Made by a program: the position numbers and the translations under genes
In this document: piece by piece, positions 25,383 through 38,322 of the stretch
Position numbering within the stretch: the first letter of the stretch is position 1
Layout of the letters: each line of letters begins with the position of its first letter
The notes under the pieces: model-generated
What the model saw: only the letters and a program-made list of their open reading frames with translations
Told to the model about the DNA's origin: nothing
The model's database searches: none
NCBI GenBank assembly: GCA_007922305.1
Contig: ML677358.1
Span: 13,037,343-13,101,342 of the forward strand
Source: Dermatemys mawii
Lineage: Eukaryota; Chordata; Testudines; Dermatemydidae
DNA length: 64,000 bases
Reading direction: 5' to 3'

Positions 25383-25610
25383 CACTAAATGCTACTTCAG
25401 CAGAAGCTGCACTTGTTAGAATGCACTTAAAATTTGCCAACTCTCTGCCTAAAAAACACAATTCTTAGATGTAAAGGATGGTTTCAGTACAACTTCACTC
25501 ATTCTGTGTCAGACAAATGCAGGCTAGTAGTGGGGCTTCATACATTGTACTCCAAACTGAAAGATGTTTTCATTACAGTAAACATCTTAATTAGGAAACA
25601 GGACATAGGC

Positions 25611-25892
25611 CTGGGCTACAGTAGTGTGGGGGGGCGTTTTCGAACTACGATTCGCAATTTCAGCTACGCTATTCGCATAGCTGATGTTGCAGTAGCTTAG
25701 TTAGACTTACCTGGCCATCCTCACGGTGGTGAGTCGACCGCGGCTGCTCCCTTGTCAACTCCACTTACTCCTCTTGCAGAGCTGGAGTTCCAGAGTCGAT
25801 GGGCTCAATCTATTGCGTCCTGACGAGATGCGATAAATTGATCCCCGGTACACTGAACACTACCCCCGGATAGTATAGACGTACCCTAAGCC
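25611..25892 (+). mobile_element. 'Gtctacac' MITE family T1, copy 1
   Basis: Shares, in order, 'tcagctacgctattcg', 'cttacctggccatcc', 'gaccgcggctgctccc', 'actcctcttgc' and 'gataaattgatcccc' with 30498-30784, and in reverse with 50818-51097. Ends 'ctgggctacagtag' and complement 'agggtacgtctatact'. Short, non-coding, CpG-rich. Confidence 0.65.
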
Positions 25893-28682
25893 ACGTGGAT
25901 CTTCTTTGTTCTTCTTGCTTGCATCACCTCTTTATTTCTGCCAGCATTTTAGGATTATTACTATTTGAAATGTATGTGGAACTATGCATTGAAGTGGTTC
26001 AGACTGTGCATAACTGTAGTAGATGAATACCATAGTTAAAGGGTTGATTTAACTTACTGAAACATGGAGGAAAATCCCATACAATATCCCTATACAATAT
26101 ATAATGTATGAAGCTGCAGACCGTGCAAAAATATTAGACCTTGCAACAAAGAGGTCATCTCCTGAAATTCAGGTTTTCAAGAGGCTGGGGCTTTATTTGT
26201 AGCACACCTTGGGCTCTGAATTATTTATGACTTTGTTGAAAACAAATGGTCCTTATTTTACACTGATATTACACATCTGGATGCTAGTTCTGAAAAAAAC
26301 CATTCAGCCATGGTTGGCATCTCTACGCTTCATGAAATGGGTTGGCTGACCACGCAGGTTCCCCAGGAATGGGATTTGCATTCATCTGAAGCAGCAGCGC
26401 AAACCCTTTTTGCATCAGAAAAGTTTGGCAGCCATTCGGTAAGCTCTCAGATTTCCCTCCTTTTTATACAATTTCAGTCATCAGTGGGGGCGGGAGCAGA
26501 AACAAAACCTTGTAACTTAGGTGACCAAACACACTGTGTAAATTGTGAGTACTCACAGAACGAACCATTCACACACCGTCCAAAACAATTAAAACTAATG
26601 TCTTTTGGTCCATAAATGATTTGGTAAGCCATAGGGAACAGGGATGGATTCCAAGCCATCATTTCCTCCTGAGAGACAGTTCAGAACCAGAAAAATGTGC
26701 TTCGTTTGCTGAATAAGTTATTGGGAATTGTTTGCCCATTTTTTATTTTAGAGGTTACAATTGCTGACTTAACTGATTGATACCTTTTAGTTTCTCTAGA
26801 TTTGTTGCAGTCTTGATAATGGCACTTTATTTGGTAAAAGGGGAGGGCCACTAGGTACCAAAAACTCGCTGAAAACCTTGCAGTGTTAATATCCTTTAAA
26901 CCTCCCTTCTGCTAAAGGCTATTGCTTGGTTTCATTTAATTCCCCATAAAAGTAGAGTTCCACTGAGGTAATTTATTGTCTGAAGACCTCACACAGTTCA
27001 GTTGTGAGGGCGTGAAAAAGGAAGGGGCTGTTCTGGCTTTTTTTAAAGAAGGCTTGGCATAGTCTGTTCAGAGACACCCCTGCTGTCTCCTCTTCGAGGG
27101 TGAATACGATGGACAGCATTTCATCTGTGCAGAATTCGCCTCAATGGTGACTTCAGGACAGTTTTGCAATAGGATCACTACTTGCTATCCCATGCCACCA
27201 TCTAGTGGCAGAGTGCATGTAAAGCGTGTGTTCCCAAAGTATTGCATCTGAAAAGGGAAGGGATAAATGTGACATCTCCAGCTGCTGTCCTGCCTAGAGT
27301 TGAAGCCTTGGTGAGCTAAGCCATGGATCCGCACCAGTCTAAGAGGGCCATTGAGGGAGGAGGCGGGTTCTACTGGTGATATGTGAGGAGTAGTAGATTA
27401 AATGTTGGAGTTACAGATGTATCTCCTGCTGTTCTCACTCCTGAAATGAGCTTAAAAATTGCACACTCACAGTTGTTGCAGTTCATTATACTTTTGTTCT
27501 AGTATTTTGCCTGTCTATAGCATCTTCCCTAAGAAGATTGTAAAATGCTAATAAATGAAGGCTCACCACACTGCAGTAGGACAGGGAAATATTGCTCTCC
27601 TCATTTTTCCAGATAAGGGAACTAAAGCAGAGAGACTATGGACAGATTTTCAAAAGGGCTCCAGGCCAGATTGCCGAGGTGTCAGCACCCACACGTAGCC
27701 CCTGGTTTTCAAAAGAGCTTCATTCCTGTTTAGACACCTGAAGGCCCACCGGCCATCCAATGTGCAGAGCACTCTCCAAAATCTGGCTACCAGTTAGTTT
27801 GGTACCTAAATGGGTGTGGCACTCTCTTGAAAAGCTAGCCAAGGTTGCACAGTATTACTATAGCAGAGCCAGGACTTGCACCTAAAGCGCCTGAAGACCA
27901 TGGTCCCTTTGTATGGTGCTGATCCTGCAAAGCACTTACTTAAGCATGGGCTTAACTTCCAGCAAGTAATCCCATTGACTTCAATCTGCTTAAGTGCTTT
28001 GCTGGACTGGCCACCATAAAAATAATGAGATCGCTGCTAGCTATAGCCATGATTTAGTTGCATGTGGCTGTGACTGACTGAAAGAGAGAAGGTCTGCAGC
28101 TCTGCTAAGCAGTTGTAGGATGGGTCACTGATTGATGATGGGCTTATCCTTCCCCCTACATCAGCAGAGGGGTCAGCCATATTTATAAACTAACTGGATA
28201 TGTTAAGGGCTGACAGTACATTGCTAAACTGCTATTTTCCTTCACCTTTGAGAGCATCATTGGCTGTTCTTTATGTCACCAGAGCAGTGCATGAGGGGAG
28301 TGAGCCATGTGACTCCTCCACTGGTATATTTTACATGGTGCAAGGGCCAAAGGGCAACCTGCTTCCAGGACAAACATTTTTGCTCAGTGTAACTCTGATC
28401 CTGCAGTGCAATCCACTCACACAGACTCCTTATCCATGCAGCCTTCTCCCTGATATCAGGGGACATACACACAGCAGCAGGGGTCTGTGCAAGCAGGGTC
28501 AGGGACCTTAAGAGGCTCTACGGTTCCTCCCCCCCACGCTTTATAGTATTTGGCATTAGCTAGACTACAGAGCACTCTGTGTATACGTAAAAATAAAAGA
28601 CAAAGAGCATGGATGCAAAAAGCTGGGCTCACGAATGAGCTTGGGGCTCTGCATTGTGTGTTACAAGACGTTAGGCCCCAAA
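25893..28682. other. Intergenic; weak MIR-like trace
   Basis: About 2.8 kb with no supported gene. Around 27580-27640 'ctcatttttccagataagggaa' resembles a MIR 3' end. Nothing else is recognised. Confidence 0.4.
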
Positions 28683-29765
28683 TAGGGTTACCACCTTTTG
28701 AATCACACAGAACTGAACACCGTAGCCCTGCCCCTTCCCCAAGGCACTACCCACCCCTTGCTAACTACATGCCCCCTCCCTGGGTGGCGCGCTCTTCCCC
28801 ACCCTCACTCACTTTCACTGGGCTGAGGCAGAGGGTGTGAGAAGGGGGCGTGGGATGGGGTGCAGGCTCTGTGGTGGAGGCCAAAAATGAGGGGGTTCAG
28901 GGTGTTCGCAGGGTCTCCGCGCTGGGCAGGGAGTTGAGGTGTGGGAGCGGGTGAGGGCTGTAGCTGGCGGGGTGTGTGTGTGTGTGCGAGCTCTGGGGTG
29001 GGGCTGAGGATGAGGAGTTTGGGATGCAGGAGTGGGCTCCAGGCTGGGGAGGTGGGGCTGAGGGATTTGGAATGTGGGAGGAGGCAGGCTGAGGCAGGGG
29101 ATTGGAGTGCAGGAGGGAGTATGGGCTCTGAGCTGGGGGTCTGGGCTCTCTGGTGGGGATGAGGAGTTTGGGGTGCATGAGGGGGCTCCTGGTTTGGAGG
29201 GCTGGGGCTGGGGCAGGGGGTTTTGGCATGGGCTTACCTCAGGTGGCTCCCTGTCAGTGTGGCTAGGAGAGGGTCCCTGCCTGTCCTGGCTCTGCACAGC
29301 GCCCCAGAAGCGGCCGCCAGTTCCTTGCGGGCCTTAGGCATCTGGTTGGCCAGTGAGGCTCCGCGTGCTGACCCCGCCACCAGTGCGGGCTCCTCAGATC
29401 CCATTAATGGGAACCACGGCCAATGGGCGCTGCGGGGGCAGCACCTTCAGGTGTGAGGCCAGCACATGGAGTCTCCCTGGTGGCCGCTTCCTGGGATCCA
29501 TGGTAAGCGCCACTGGGACCCTGCTCCCCAACCCGCTGCCCCCTGCCAGCATCCCTTCCCACATCCAAACTGCCTCCCGGAGCCTGCACCCCCGCCCCCC
29601 CCAATCCGCTGCCCCAGCTCTGAGCCACCTCCTGTACCCCAAGCCCCCTCATCCCAGAGCCCTTAACTCCCACCTCCATTCCAGCCTGGTGAAAGATATG
29701 GGGAGGGAGTGAACTGGGGACGGGGGAGTGTTCAGTTTTGTGCAATTAGAAAGTTGGCAATCCTA
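28683..29765. mobile_element. Long-TIR non-autonomous DNA transposon, GC-rich
   Basis: The first ~38 bases (tagggttaccaccttttg, aatcacacagaactgaacac) match the complement of the last ~38 (taggattgccaactttct, aattgcacaaaactgaacac) with few differences. The ~1 kb interior is GC-rich and carries chance ORFs on both strands. No convincing target duplication was found. Probably hAT-type by its resemblance to the element at 7292. Confidence 0.7.
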
Positions 29766-30497
29766 CTTGTAGGCCTCTAACGCTGTCCTGCTCACTAATT
29801 AAAGCCTAAGTTGACCCTGCAGTGGAGCTGTTGTGGGTTTTTTTTGACATTTTATGTATCGCTTTCACTGGCTGAAGCACCTTTGTAAAACATTTCACAG
29901 GGAGCGGGTTTGTTTTTGTGGATTTATGGAGCCAGGCCTAACGCTACATGCAGAACCAGCCCATGCATGTGTTTGCTATTTGTGGGAACAGGCTGAATGC
30001 AGAATATGCAAACAAGCTGGAGAATTCTGCCTTCAGCAATAATCTCTTATGCTAATGTTTCCTTTTCCTGCAGTGCCAAATAGCGTTCTGCTTTAATGCA
30101 CGTAGAGTAAAGAGCTGAATGGATATATCATAGCAAGAGGGTTAGTCAGTTAATTTAACAACTGTTGTGTTGGTTCTTGAAGGTATGTGGTGTTTGAAAT
30201 TATTTTAAGAAAAGTTCTTTAAGAAAGTGGTGGACTGCGTGCCATTCCTTTATAAGGTTTAATTGGTTGAAATGAGAGCAGCAGTGCTTAATTGTTAATG
30301 AAAGAGGTGCCGGGGCTCAAGGTTTTTATGTTCATAGCTGATGCAGCAAGTCCAGAGGTGCTGGGGCTACGTGCTGCCAAGCCCAGAGGTCCTGGGGCTA
30401 TGAGCTGCCAAGCCCAGGGTTGCTCAGCCTGGGCACAAATTAAGCACTGGAGTGCAATGTTGGTTTCATTTCATTCTGTGGGGAGCTTAACACTCAG

Positions 30498-30784
30498 GGC
30501 TGGGCTACACTATGGGGCGGGGTTGACCTAAGATATGCGACTTCAGCTACGCTATTCGTGCCGCTTAAGTCACAGTACCTTAGGTTGTCTTACCTGGCCG
30601 TCCCCATAGCGGCAGGCCAACCGCGGCCGCTCCCCCGCAGACTCTGCTTACTCCTCCTGCCAAGGTGGAGTACAGGCGTCGACTCAGGGATCGCTTTATC
30701 GCGTCTAGATGAGATGTGCTAAATCAATCCCCGATAGATCAAGCACTACTCGCCAATCTGGCCAGTAGTGTAGCCATACCCTCA
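30498..30784 (+). mobile_element. 'Gtctacac' MITE family T1, copy 2
   Basis: Second plus-strand copy of the 25611 family. 'ttcagctacgctattcgtgcc', 'cttacctggccgtcccc', 'aaccgcggccgctcccc', 'gctaaatcaatccccg'. Ends 'ctgggctacactatgg' and complement 'gggtatggctacact'. It keeps many CpG sites, so it is probably less decayed than copy 1. Confidence 0.65.
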
Positions 30785-30894
30785 GAATCAGATTTCCAGT
30801 GCAAATACTTATTTTGAGGTTTTTCTGTATTTGTTGATTGCATGAACATTGCTGGCAGTAACCTGATTTGTTAGTTATTTGTATTCTGATATCA

Positions 30895-31215
30895 GTTGGG
30901 ACTGCTAGGTGCTATCAGGGCCCCATTGTGCTCAGTGCTGTACAGACACGTAACAAGAACTGGACTGTAAACTCTCTGAGGAAGGGACTGAATAGAAAGC
31001 CAGAGGAAAGTTGGGAGAAAGGAAGTCGTATTAGGCCCATGTAACAGATGGAAAGCAAAGGCCCACCTCTAAAAAGGTATTTAGTGCCTAACTCCCTACC
31101 ATTGATTTCAGTGGCAGTAAGGTACCTAAATACTTTTGAGGATCTGGGTCTAAATGACTTGCCCAAGGTCACACTGGAAGTCCTGGCGGAGCTGCCAACT
31201 GACCCTGGCATCCCC
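30895..31215 (+). repeat. CORE/MIR-like SINE or LINE tail fragments
   Basis: 'gccccattgtgctcagtgct', 'gtacagacacgtaacaagaa' and later 'aatgacttgcccaaggtcac' are common in ancient amniote repeats (the last string is the MIR 3' core). The block may be two adjacent fragments. Confidence 0.5.
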
Positions 31216-31554
31216 GTTCGGTACCTGCATCACAGGACCATCCTTCTCATGCCTGCTTTCCAGGACTATACTAGCTAACTCACAAAGGGTTTGGGGGAGA
31301 GGCTATTGAACTTGCATTTGAACAAGTATCTGCAGAAACATGGGGATGGGGATGTTTACTGGCTCACCACTAATACTCAGGAGTTAGTACACCCTTCCAA
31401 GTGAATGTCTGTGGTCCGCTTCATTTTGGCTAACTATAGAACTGACCGTGAGGCCCAGATCCTCAAAGATATTGAGATACCCAACTCCCATTGGCTTCCC
31501 TTCATTCCCAAATAAACATGTATATGATGCATCATTTCTTTCTGAGTCAGATAT

Positions 31555-31672
31555 AGCGTGAGTTGACAAGGTTCTCCCTCTGAAACATCTGGCATTGGTC
31601 ACTGCCTAAAGACAGGATACCGGGCTAAATGGACCTTTGGTCTGACTCAGTATGGCTGTTCTTATATTAAAA
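31555..31672 (+). repeat. CR1 LINE 3' end
   Basis: 'tgaaacatctggcattggtc', 'ataccgggctaaatggacct' and 'ctgactcagtatggctgttc' form the conserved 3' end of CR1, here in sense orientation. Confidence 0.7.
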
Positions 31673-32639
31673 GTCTGCACCCAGCTTAAACCCTCTTATA
31701 TTACACTGGAATGTTTCAGGAAGAACCACAGTCTTTTACTAGTCAGTAATATACCTGGCCTTGATTCAGACCTGCAGCATGGAGGAGACCAATTCTGTAT
31801 CCCATCACTGAATTTTGAGCCATCAGATCGGTTTGTTTTCACGTTTGAAAAAAAAAATTGATAGAGCAACATACTACCCATCTCCACAAGACATTTCTTC
31901 TATTTAAAAAGATCTAAAAAATTGAGTTTCTTTATTAAGGCCTGTAAATTATGATATGCTGGTTGGATTTTGTTTCCACTGAAATTAATGCTAAAACTCC
32001 TATTGACCTCAGCAAGATCAGGATTGGGCCCTAAAATAATAGGTAAAATCTTCAAGCCACTTACATTGAGAAGGCTTTCCATCAGAAGGCTTACTAGTCT
32101 ACTCTTGCAAGCTTCAAAGGTCTTGATACTGTTTTTAAAATATGGCCTCCAGTTTTATATTAGCAAATTCTGTGCAATCAGATACAATGTCTAGATCGTT
32201 TAAGTTGTTCCTTGCAAATAATTGCACTGCAAAGCTCAGATGCTGGTAACCAATGGCTGCATTTTGGTTAAGAGCTTTTTGACAAGATACTGTCAGAGTC
32301 TGGAAAATAAGACACAAATAGGCCATGAAGATAATAGGTTAAAGATGATCGTAAAGGAAACCATTCATTATCTCTTTGCCTCTTGCTCTAACATCTGCCG
32401 AAGCCTCTAGTGCAAAGAAGAGCTCTGGGGGTAAGTTTTTCAAGCTTTTTCTTTAGTGTGTCTATTCCATGTCAAGTTAAATGCTTTGTTGCTGCTGCCC
32501 ATGTTTACTGTATTCTAAAAGCTATAATAAAATTTAAATACATACCTCCCTGCCACTCAGAGAAAACCTCTGAGGATATTAAGTGAAGCTACAGGAGTTT
32601 CCAACTAATAGTCACTCTCCTCTTTCCTCAGGTCTCTCT
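31673..32639. other. AT-rich spacer, nothing recognised
   Basis: About 1 kb without a supported gene, repeat or RNA. Confidence 0.4.
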
Positions 32640-32880
32640 GGGTATGTACTGCAATAAAATACCTGTAGGTGGCCTTTGTCAGCTGACTCTGGCTGCGGGG
32701 CCATGAAATTACAGTGTAGATATCTGGGCCCAGGCTGGAGCCTGGGTTCTGGGACCTTCTCCCACCTTGCAGGATCCACCGAAATCTGAATGTCTATACT
32801 GCATGCTAGAGCCCCGCAGTCTGAGTCCTGCGAGCCCAAGTCAGCTGACATGGGCCAGTTGAGGGTGTTTTAGTGCAAAT
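32640..32880. repeat. Palindromic MITE ('gtcagctgactc' arms)
   Basis: The left side ('ttgtcagctgactctggctg', 'cggggccatg', 'cagtgtagat') is mirrored on the right ('gtctatactgcatgctagag', 'ccccgcag', 'caagtcagctgacat'). Related sequence, poorly kept, occurs near 52700-52870 and 63360-63640. Confidence 0.55.
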
Positions 32881-33224
32881 ATAGCTTCAGTGCCAAACAA
32901 ACCAAATTTCAGGTGCATTAACGGGGAGGAAATCAGCAATTAAGTGATAAATTATAAATACTGTAACTAAGGTTTCAGTTTCAAGACCCTGTCTCAGACC
33001 CTGTTTAATGTTTAAAGGTAAAATAGTCTGATTCAGAATAAAATATCAACTACCTCTTTGATCTACTGTTAAAAACATCCTGAAAATAAGTGCTATGAAG
33101 TCCTGATCCAAAGTCTGCTAGAGTCAATGGAAGTCCTTCTTCTGATTTTGATAGCCTTTGAGTTAGGTCCTAAACTATATCAGATGCATAAATTTTTGGG
33201 GAGACGGGAACAGTATGAATTCAG

Positions 33225-33305
33225 GGAACATAGGAATTGCCATATGGGATCAAACCAGTGGTGCATCTAATTCAGTATCTTGCCAGGGCATCTGGACAAA
33301 TGTAC
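33225..33305 (-). repeat. CR1 LINE 3' end, antisense
   Basis: 'ggaacataggaattgccata', 'tgggatcaaaccagtggtgc' are the complement of the CR1 terminal region. Short and diverged. Confidence 0.6.
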
Positions 33306-34296
33306 CCACCTCTCAATTAAAAATAACAAAATGGTAAGTTACTTTGATTAAATAACATGTTGCATCACATTGCATGCTGCTGTATGCTAGTTTTGAGTAG
33401 AAAAGGAAAGCAATACACTTCCTGAGCCTCAAGAAACAAAGTTCAATTAGTGGGGACAGGTTTGAGACTGAATCTGTTTATAAACATGCGGGATGTTGTA
33501 GGAGAATATGTCTGGGGGGAAGTATTTTATGAACGGTGCAATTAGAGTATAAATCTCTCTTCCAAAGCAAAAATAATGTACCATTCATAAACTGAAGCCC
33601 AAATAGCTAAATCTATGACGTTGACAACATATTGAACTAATAAGATAGACATTCACGGGCTTCAGCAGAACACATGTGGCACCAGATCCCAAGCTGCTGT
33701 AAATTAGTTTGATTGACTTCAGTGAAGCCACACCTATACTTATATTAGCTGAGGTTCTGTTAGCCCAGACCAAACACTAACAATGTGTTTGTGCTCAGGA
33801 CTTCTGCAGCAACCCCATCCTGATCAGAATGAACTACGCCTAGCATCTAGGAAAGGAAAAAGACACTCACTAGAGTTTGAAACCACCTGCTTTCCTCTGT
33901 ACACCCACATCCAATGTTACTTTGGACAAAATGAATCAGCGAAGGGAAAAGTCCAACACTTTTGCAAAAGAACACAGACCTTTGAATTTTAATAAATTAT
34001 AAAATTAAAAGTTCTAATTTGTATATACATTTTAATATACAAGAAATGGCTATTCATTGCAATTGCTGTGAAGATGTATGTATTGTAATTGAATGGCAGT
34101 GCCATACAGTTATTCAGAAGAACATAGCTAATACTGTGCATTGTAGGTGAATATATAAAGTATTAAATGCATTATATAATAAAGTAAATCATACAGACCC
34201 TTTGAGTACTAATAAAGCATTATTTATAGACTGTTCAAATATTTTAAAGCATTTTAAGTGAGTACTGAGAGAACCTAAATATCGAATGGGATGTGT

Positions 34297-34343
34297 TAAT
34301 CCACGGTATTCATTCAGGACTGGTGAATGAATACCATGGATTA
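34297..34343. repeat. Short hairpin, 19-bp stem
   Basis: taatccacggtattcattc (34297-34315) pairs with gaatgaataccatggatta (34325-34343) with one mismatch, around a 9-base loop. It is not part of a repeat that I recognise. It could be a remnant of a palindromic MITE or a small structured RNA. Confidence 0.6.
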
Positions 34344-34593
34344 CAGGCATTCTAAAGGGAATATTAGGTGAGTTAAAAATGGGAGTTGATTGGAGCCAAA
34401 GGAAATACAGTTAATTTTTAGGGTCTCTCAGATAGTGAGCTGAGAAAAATTAATTTAGAAAGTTGATCATCTTGCATTCAAAATCTTGATGCATTCATTT
34501 GATGGTTGGATTTAATGGGCATGGTTCTGGGCCCCTCTGCCCTTAATCTCCATGACTATATGAATACCTACTAGGAAATCCTCTCTCTTAAGG

Positions 34594-34781
34594 ATCAGAG
34601 AGGTAGCCGTGTTAGTCTGGAATTGCAAAAGTGACAAAGAGTCCTGTGGCACCTTAAAGACTAACTAAATTTTAGTTGGAAATCCATCAACCTCATGAAG
34701 AAACTTGCACAAATACAGACAGATATCATCTTTCTCTCCATTTAGTTAGTCTTTAAGGTGCCACAGGACTCTTTGTCACTT
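34594..34781 (+). mobile_element. Fold-back turtle SINE with target duplication
   Basis: The tRNA-like head (cagagaggtagccgtgttag, from ~34595) is followed by 'gtgacaaagagtcctgtggc...' (34631-34669). These 39 bases recur as a perfect inverted copy at 34741-34779 after a 71-bp spacer. The whole unit is flanked by exact 10-bp direct repeats, tctcttaagg (34584-34593 and 34782-34791). The duplication shows that the head, arm, spacer and inverted arm were inserted as one piece. The spacer (ttttagttggaaatccatc... to ...tctttctctcca) is not the usual body sequence I associate with this SINE. Confidence 0.85.
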
Positions 34782-34791
34782 TCTCTTAAGG

Positions 34792-37700
34792 GAGAATGCT
34801 GTTTCAGCTTTCAGATCAGCCAGCCAGTGGCCACTATAGAAATACCAGATCTATAAGTAAATAGATTCCTTTCTTCTATCCCTGGCTATTGTGTTAAATT
34901 GGTACCCTGGAGTTGTGATGCAGAAGGTACTGCCTATGTAATGGTTAAACATTAAAAGAACATGTAATAAAATTATGTTTTTGCCCAATTTATAACTATG
35001 CTACTAAAAGGAGCAGTGCAAGAGGAAGCTGCTCTCCAAAGCTTAACAGGCCTGTAAACCATCCACATATTCTACCATATGAAAAGGAACAAAAGCAACT
35101 GTGGGCCAGACCCCAACTTTTGCTTCGATGTTGGCTACTCTTAACCTGAATGGTCCAAATCCTGAGAGGTATTTAGGTTTTTCACTTCTCTGTGAACAGG
35201 AAATACTACGGTTAGATTAAAGAAATGCAGTTCTTAGGGCTTAGAGTCTTTCTCCTATGGAAATGTTGTAAAGAGAAGGCGGCGGCGGCCAGCTTTGTTT
35301 CACAGAAGGCTGGGCAAACCCTCCTGAACAACGGGGACTGAAGAGTTTGACTTGTGTTCAAATGTCACTGACTTCATGCAAAAAAATTAAAATAAAATAA
35401 TAGCCTACACTGGAAAAGCAATCCAATGGAATTACAAATAGACAAAAATAAAGCAAGGAAAAGGCAGAGTGAAAACTCAGTACAGAGAGCCTGAAAAAGG
35501 AAAGAGTTCTAGGTCAGAAATGGAGGAACTCTTAAGTCTGGTCCAACCCTCATTGAAGGCAATGGAAAGACACCCATTAACTTTTGTGAGCATTGGCGCA
35601 GTCAGGCCCCTAATGAATACCATATGTATACTAGTACCAGCCTTGCTTTTTGTGGAGTTTGTTCTGCTTCTGTTATACAGCCTGGGCTTCCCTCGAGCTT
35701 GGTAAATCTGTTTTTTTGATTTGTTTGATTTTAAGAACTGAATCATCCTTGGGATGGGGGAAAGCGTTGAAGTGCCAAGACTATTTCTGAACTTTGAACT
35801 AACTTTGAAACGCAAAATGTAGCTAGTGAGGTTTACAAAATTTTCATCTCCAGAGGGTTCAGCCCTAGCTCTTCTATATCCCAACATAAGCCAGAATGCA
35901 TCTAGTCATTTGCTACTATGCAAACCATGGATGCAGGGTAGAGCTGTGTGAAATATTACAGAAAAGCAGACACCCTCCCCCCGCCCCACCAAGAATTTGC
36001 TCTTTCCTAGGGTGAAATGTTTCAGTGAAAATGCGGCTTTTCAGTCAGATTCTGACACTCTCTCTATGGAGGTAATGGGCAAATTGTAGGGCAACTTTTG
36101 AGTTGTGGGGTTTTTGTCATGTATTTCTTCCTGCATACCCTGGCTCACTAAACCTATTCCATACACTCAGGAGTGGCAGAAACCATCTGAATATGTTCCC
36201 TCATGGCTGTATGTGAACGGGGTGGGGAGAAAGGGGTCACATGGTCTGTTGGAGGGAGAAGAATTTTGGGGAGGTGGAGACCTACAGTCTGGTGGCTACC
36301 GCCATAGCTCCAAGGCCTTCAAGGTTTCCCCATGAATAGGTTTGTCTAGTTTACTGCATGACTGGATATGCTGTTTGACTATGTTAGAGTGGGGTTCCCT
36401 GTTTATTGTATTGCCCTCATAGACCTAAAGTCAGGGTGATAAAGGGAAAGAGGAGAGTATTCTTTAAGCTGAACTGTCATAACAGAGCAGGGGAAACTCA
36501 AAAGGCATAAAATAGCTCATATTTCTACAGGCTGGGAATTCAAACCTACCCTGCTTTGTCTCGACTCTAGATTTTATGCCTAGCAGCTGAACTGGGGCTG
36601 TTTTAGCTAAGACTTTCTGAGGTAAAAGTTGCCCAGTTTTTCCTTTCTGGAGCCTGTGATTTCATTTTCCTATTTTATGCCTATGCCCAAATGACACAGC
36701 AGTCTCTGAAACAGACTGTGAGGGTCTGTCAGATAAACTTGTTATATGCACTGAGACCCCCAGGAAAGGCTGCTGCTGCATAATAATAAACTCCCACATG
36801 CTCAGGCCTGTGCTTGGCTGCAGGCACCTAACAGACAGCACAGGTCACACTCAGCAATGCTTGGGAGCACACAGGAAAAACAAGGGGAAAGGACATCTGT
36901 CTTGTCTGTTTATCTGTCAGCATCTCATGGCAGGTCCTTTCTACTGCTCTGTGCAGTGCCTAGCACAAGTTGGAGGGGGGATTCTTGGCTGATCCCTAGG
37001 CGCCAATATAATAAACATGATTAATAAGAACTCTGTGCTCTGTTACAGGTGCATACAGCTGCACGCAAGTGCTGAGCCAAATATTAATATACCTATTGGG
37101 GGTTACATCTGAGGTGTGCCGAACTCACTCTGTTGATGAGCCAGGACCACAGCTAGCAAACCCACCACTTTCTGAGCATGGAGTGGAAAATCACAAGCCT
37201 TAGCTAAGTAAAGTAGCTCTGGAATCATGAAAACTTGCCCTGCTATCTTCAGGCAGCAGCTGCACCACAGCTTCTTCCCCTTTCCACCCCTCTGCACTGC
37301 CCATCTTCCTTCATACTTCTCTCCTTCATCACAAAAAGTGGGTGTGTGCACCCTGCCCCCATCTGCAAACAATATTTTCCTAGTGCCCCTTCTGCTCTTT
37401 CTCTTCCTTGCTAAAACTGGTAGTTGTCCCACTTCTGCCCAAGCTTTTGGCAGACTGTCTGCATTTGGGGATTGTAGAAGATGTTGTCGTGTGTCAAATG
37501 TAGGACTGTTTGATACTGAGACAGCTCTTCCCTTCTCTGAGTTCTTGTCTTCCTCTGAGCTATTAATTCAACCAGCTGAACTCACATGTACACCAACCCA
37601 GCCCGTCTTAGTGTTTTCACGATAGGGACCTTTAATTTTAGTTTTTAGAACCAAAAAGAAACCTACACTTCAGTGGAACGTGCTCCCACCGGCTCAAGAG

Positions 37701-38309
37701 AAGAGGTCATTATAGGGAAAGAACAGAAGAGGTGTGAATATAGTGGATATGGTGAGAGGGTGGATCTTTGTCTCCCTCTAGCAGTTAGCCCCTTTAAAGA
37801 GGTTTCTGAGTCTGCTAATGCACTGTAGCTTCTTGAGCCTCTAAGGCTTGAGCTAATACTTTGAACCCTGAAACCTGTGCATCTCTGTTCCCACAGCTGC
37901 CATGAGAACAGGGATTTTACAAGAGAGTCTTGACCTGTATCAAGCCCTGATGTAACTTCTGTCAATGTAGGTTGTTATATATGCCCTAGCACTTCAAAAG
38001 CATTCCTCTGAATTGATCTCCACACCTTCCTGTGAGGAAGTAAAGGTGATGGCATTACACCAGGGATAAAATTGGCCCCTTCTCTACTACTTTGTCTAAT
38101 ATTCTTTGTAAATTATTTTTGTTAAACTTTGGCTCTGGTCCTTTCAGCAGTTTCTGGGCATAGATTCAGCTGTTGGTTTCAATAATTCAGAGCACTTAGG
38201 ACTACTTTTAGCACGGTCTCTTTCCAATCTAAACTGGGATCCTTTGCAATAGAAACTAGATGACCCACTCATTCACCTTTAAAAGCAGAAATGGGGGCCC
38301 CAGCATGGA
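34792..38309. other. Intergenic, nothing recognised
   Basis: About 3.5 kb without a supported gene. A short GGC run lies at 35278-35289. ORFs up to 136 codons lack any domain or splice context. Confidence 0.4.
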
Positions 38310-38322
38310 CAGCAGAAAGTTA

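Noticed and set aside
28815..29745. ORFs of 110-160 codons, Pro/Ser-rich, on both strands
   Set aside because: All inside the long-TIR transposon at 28683-29765; composition artefact.
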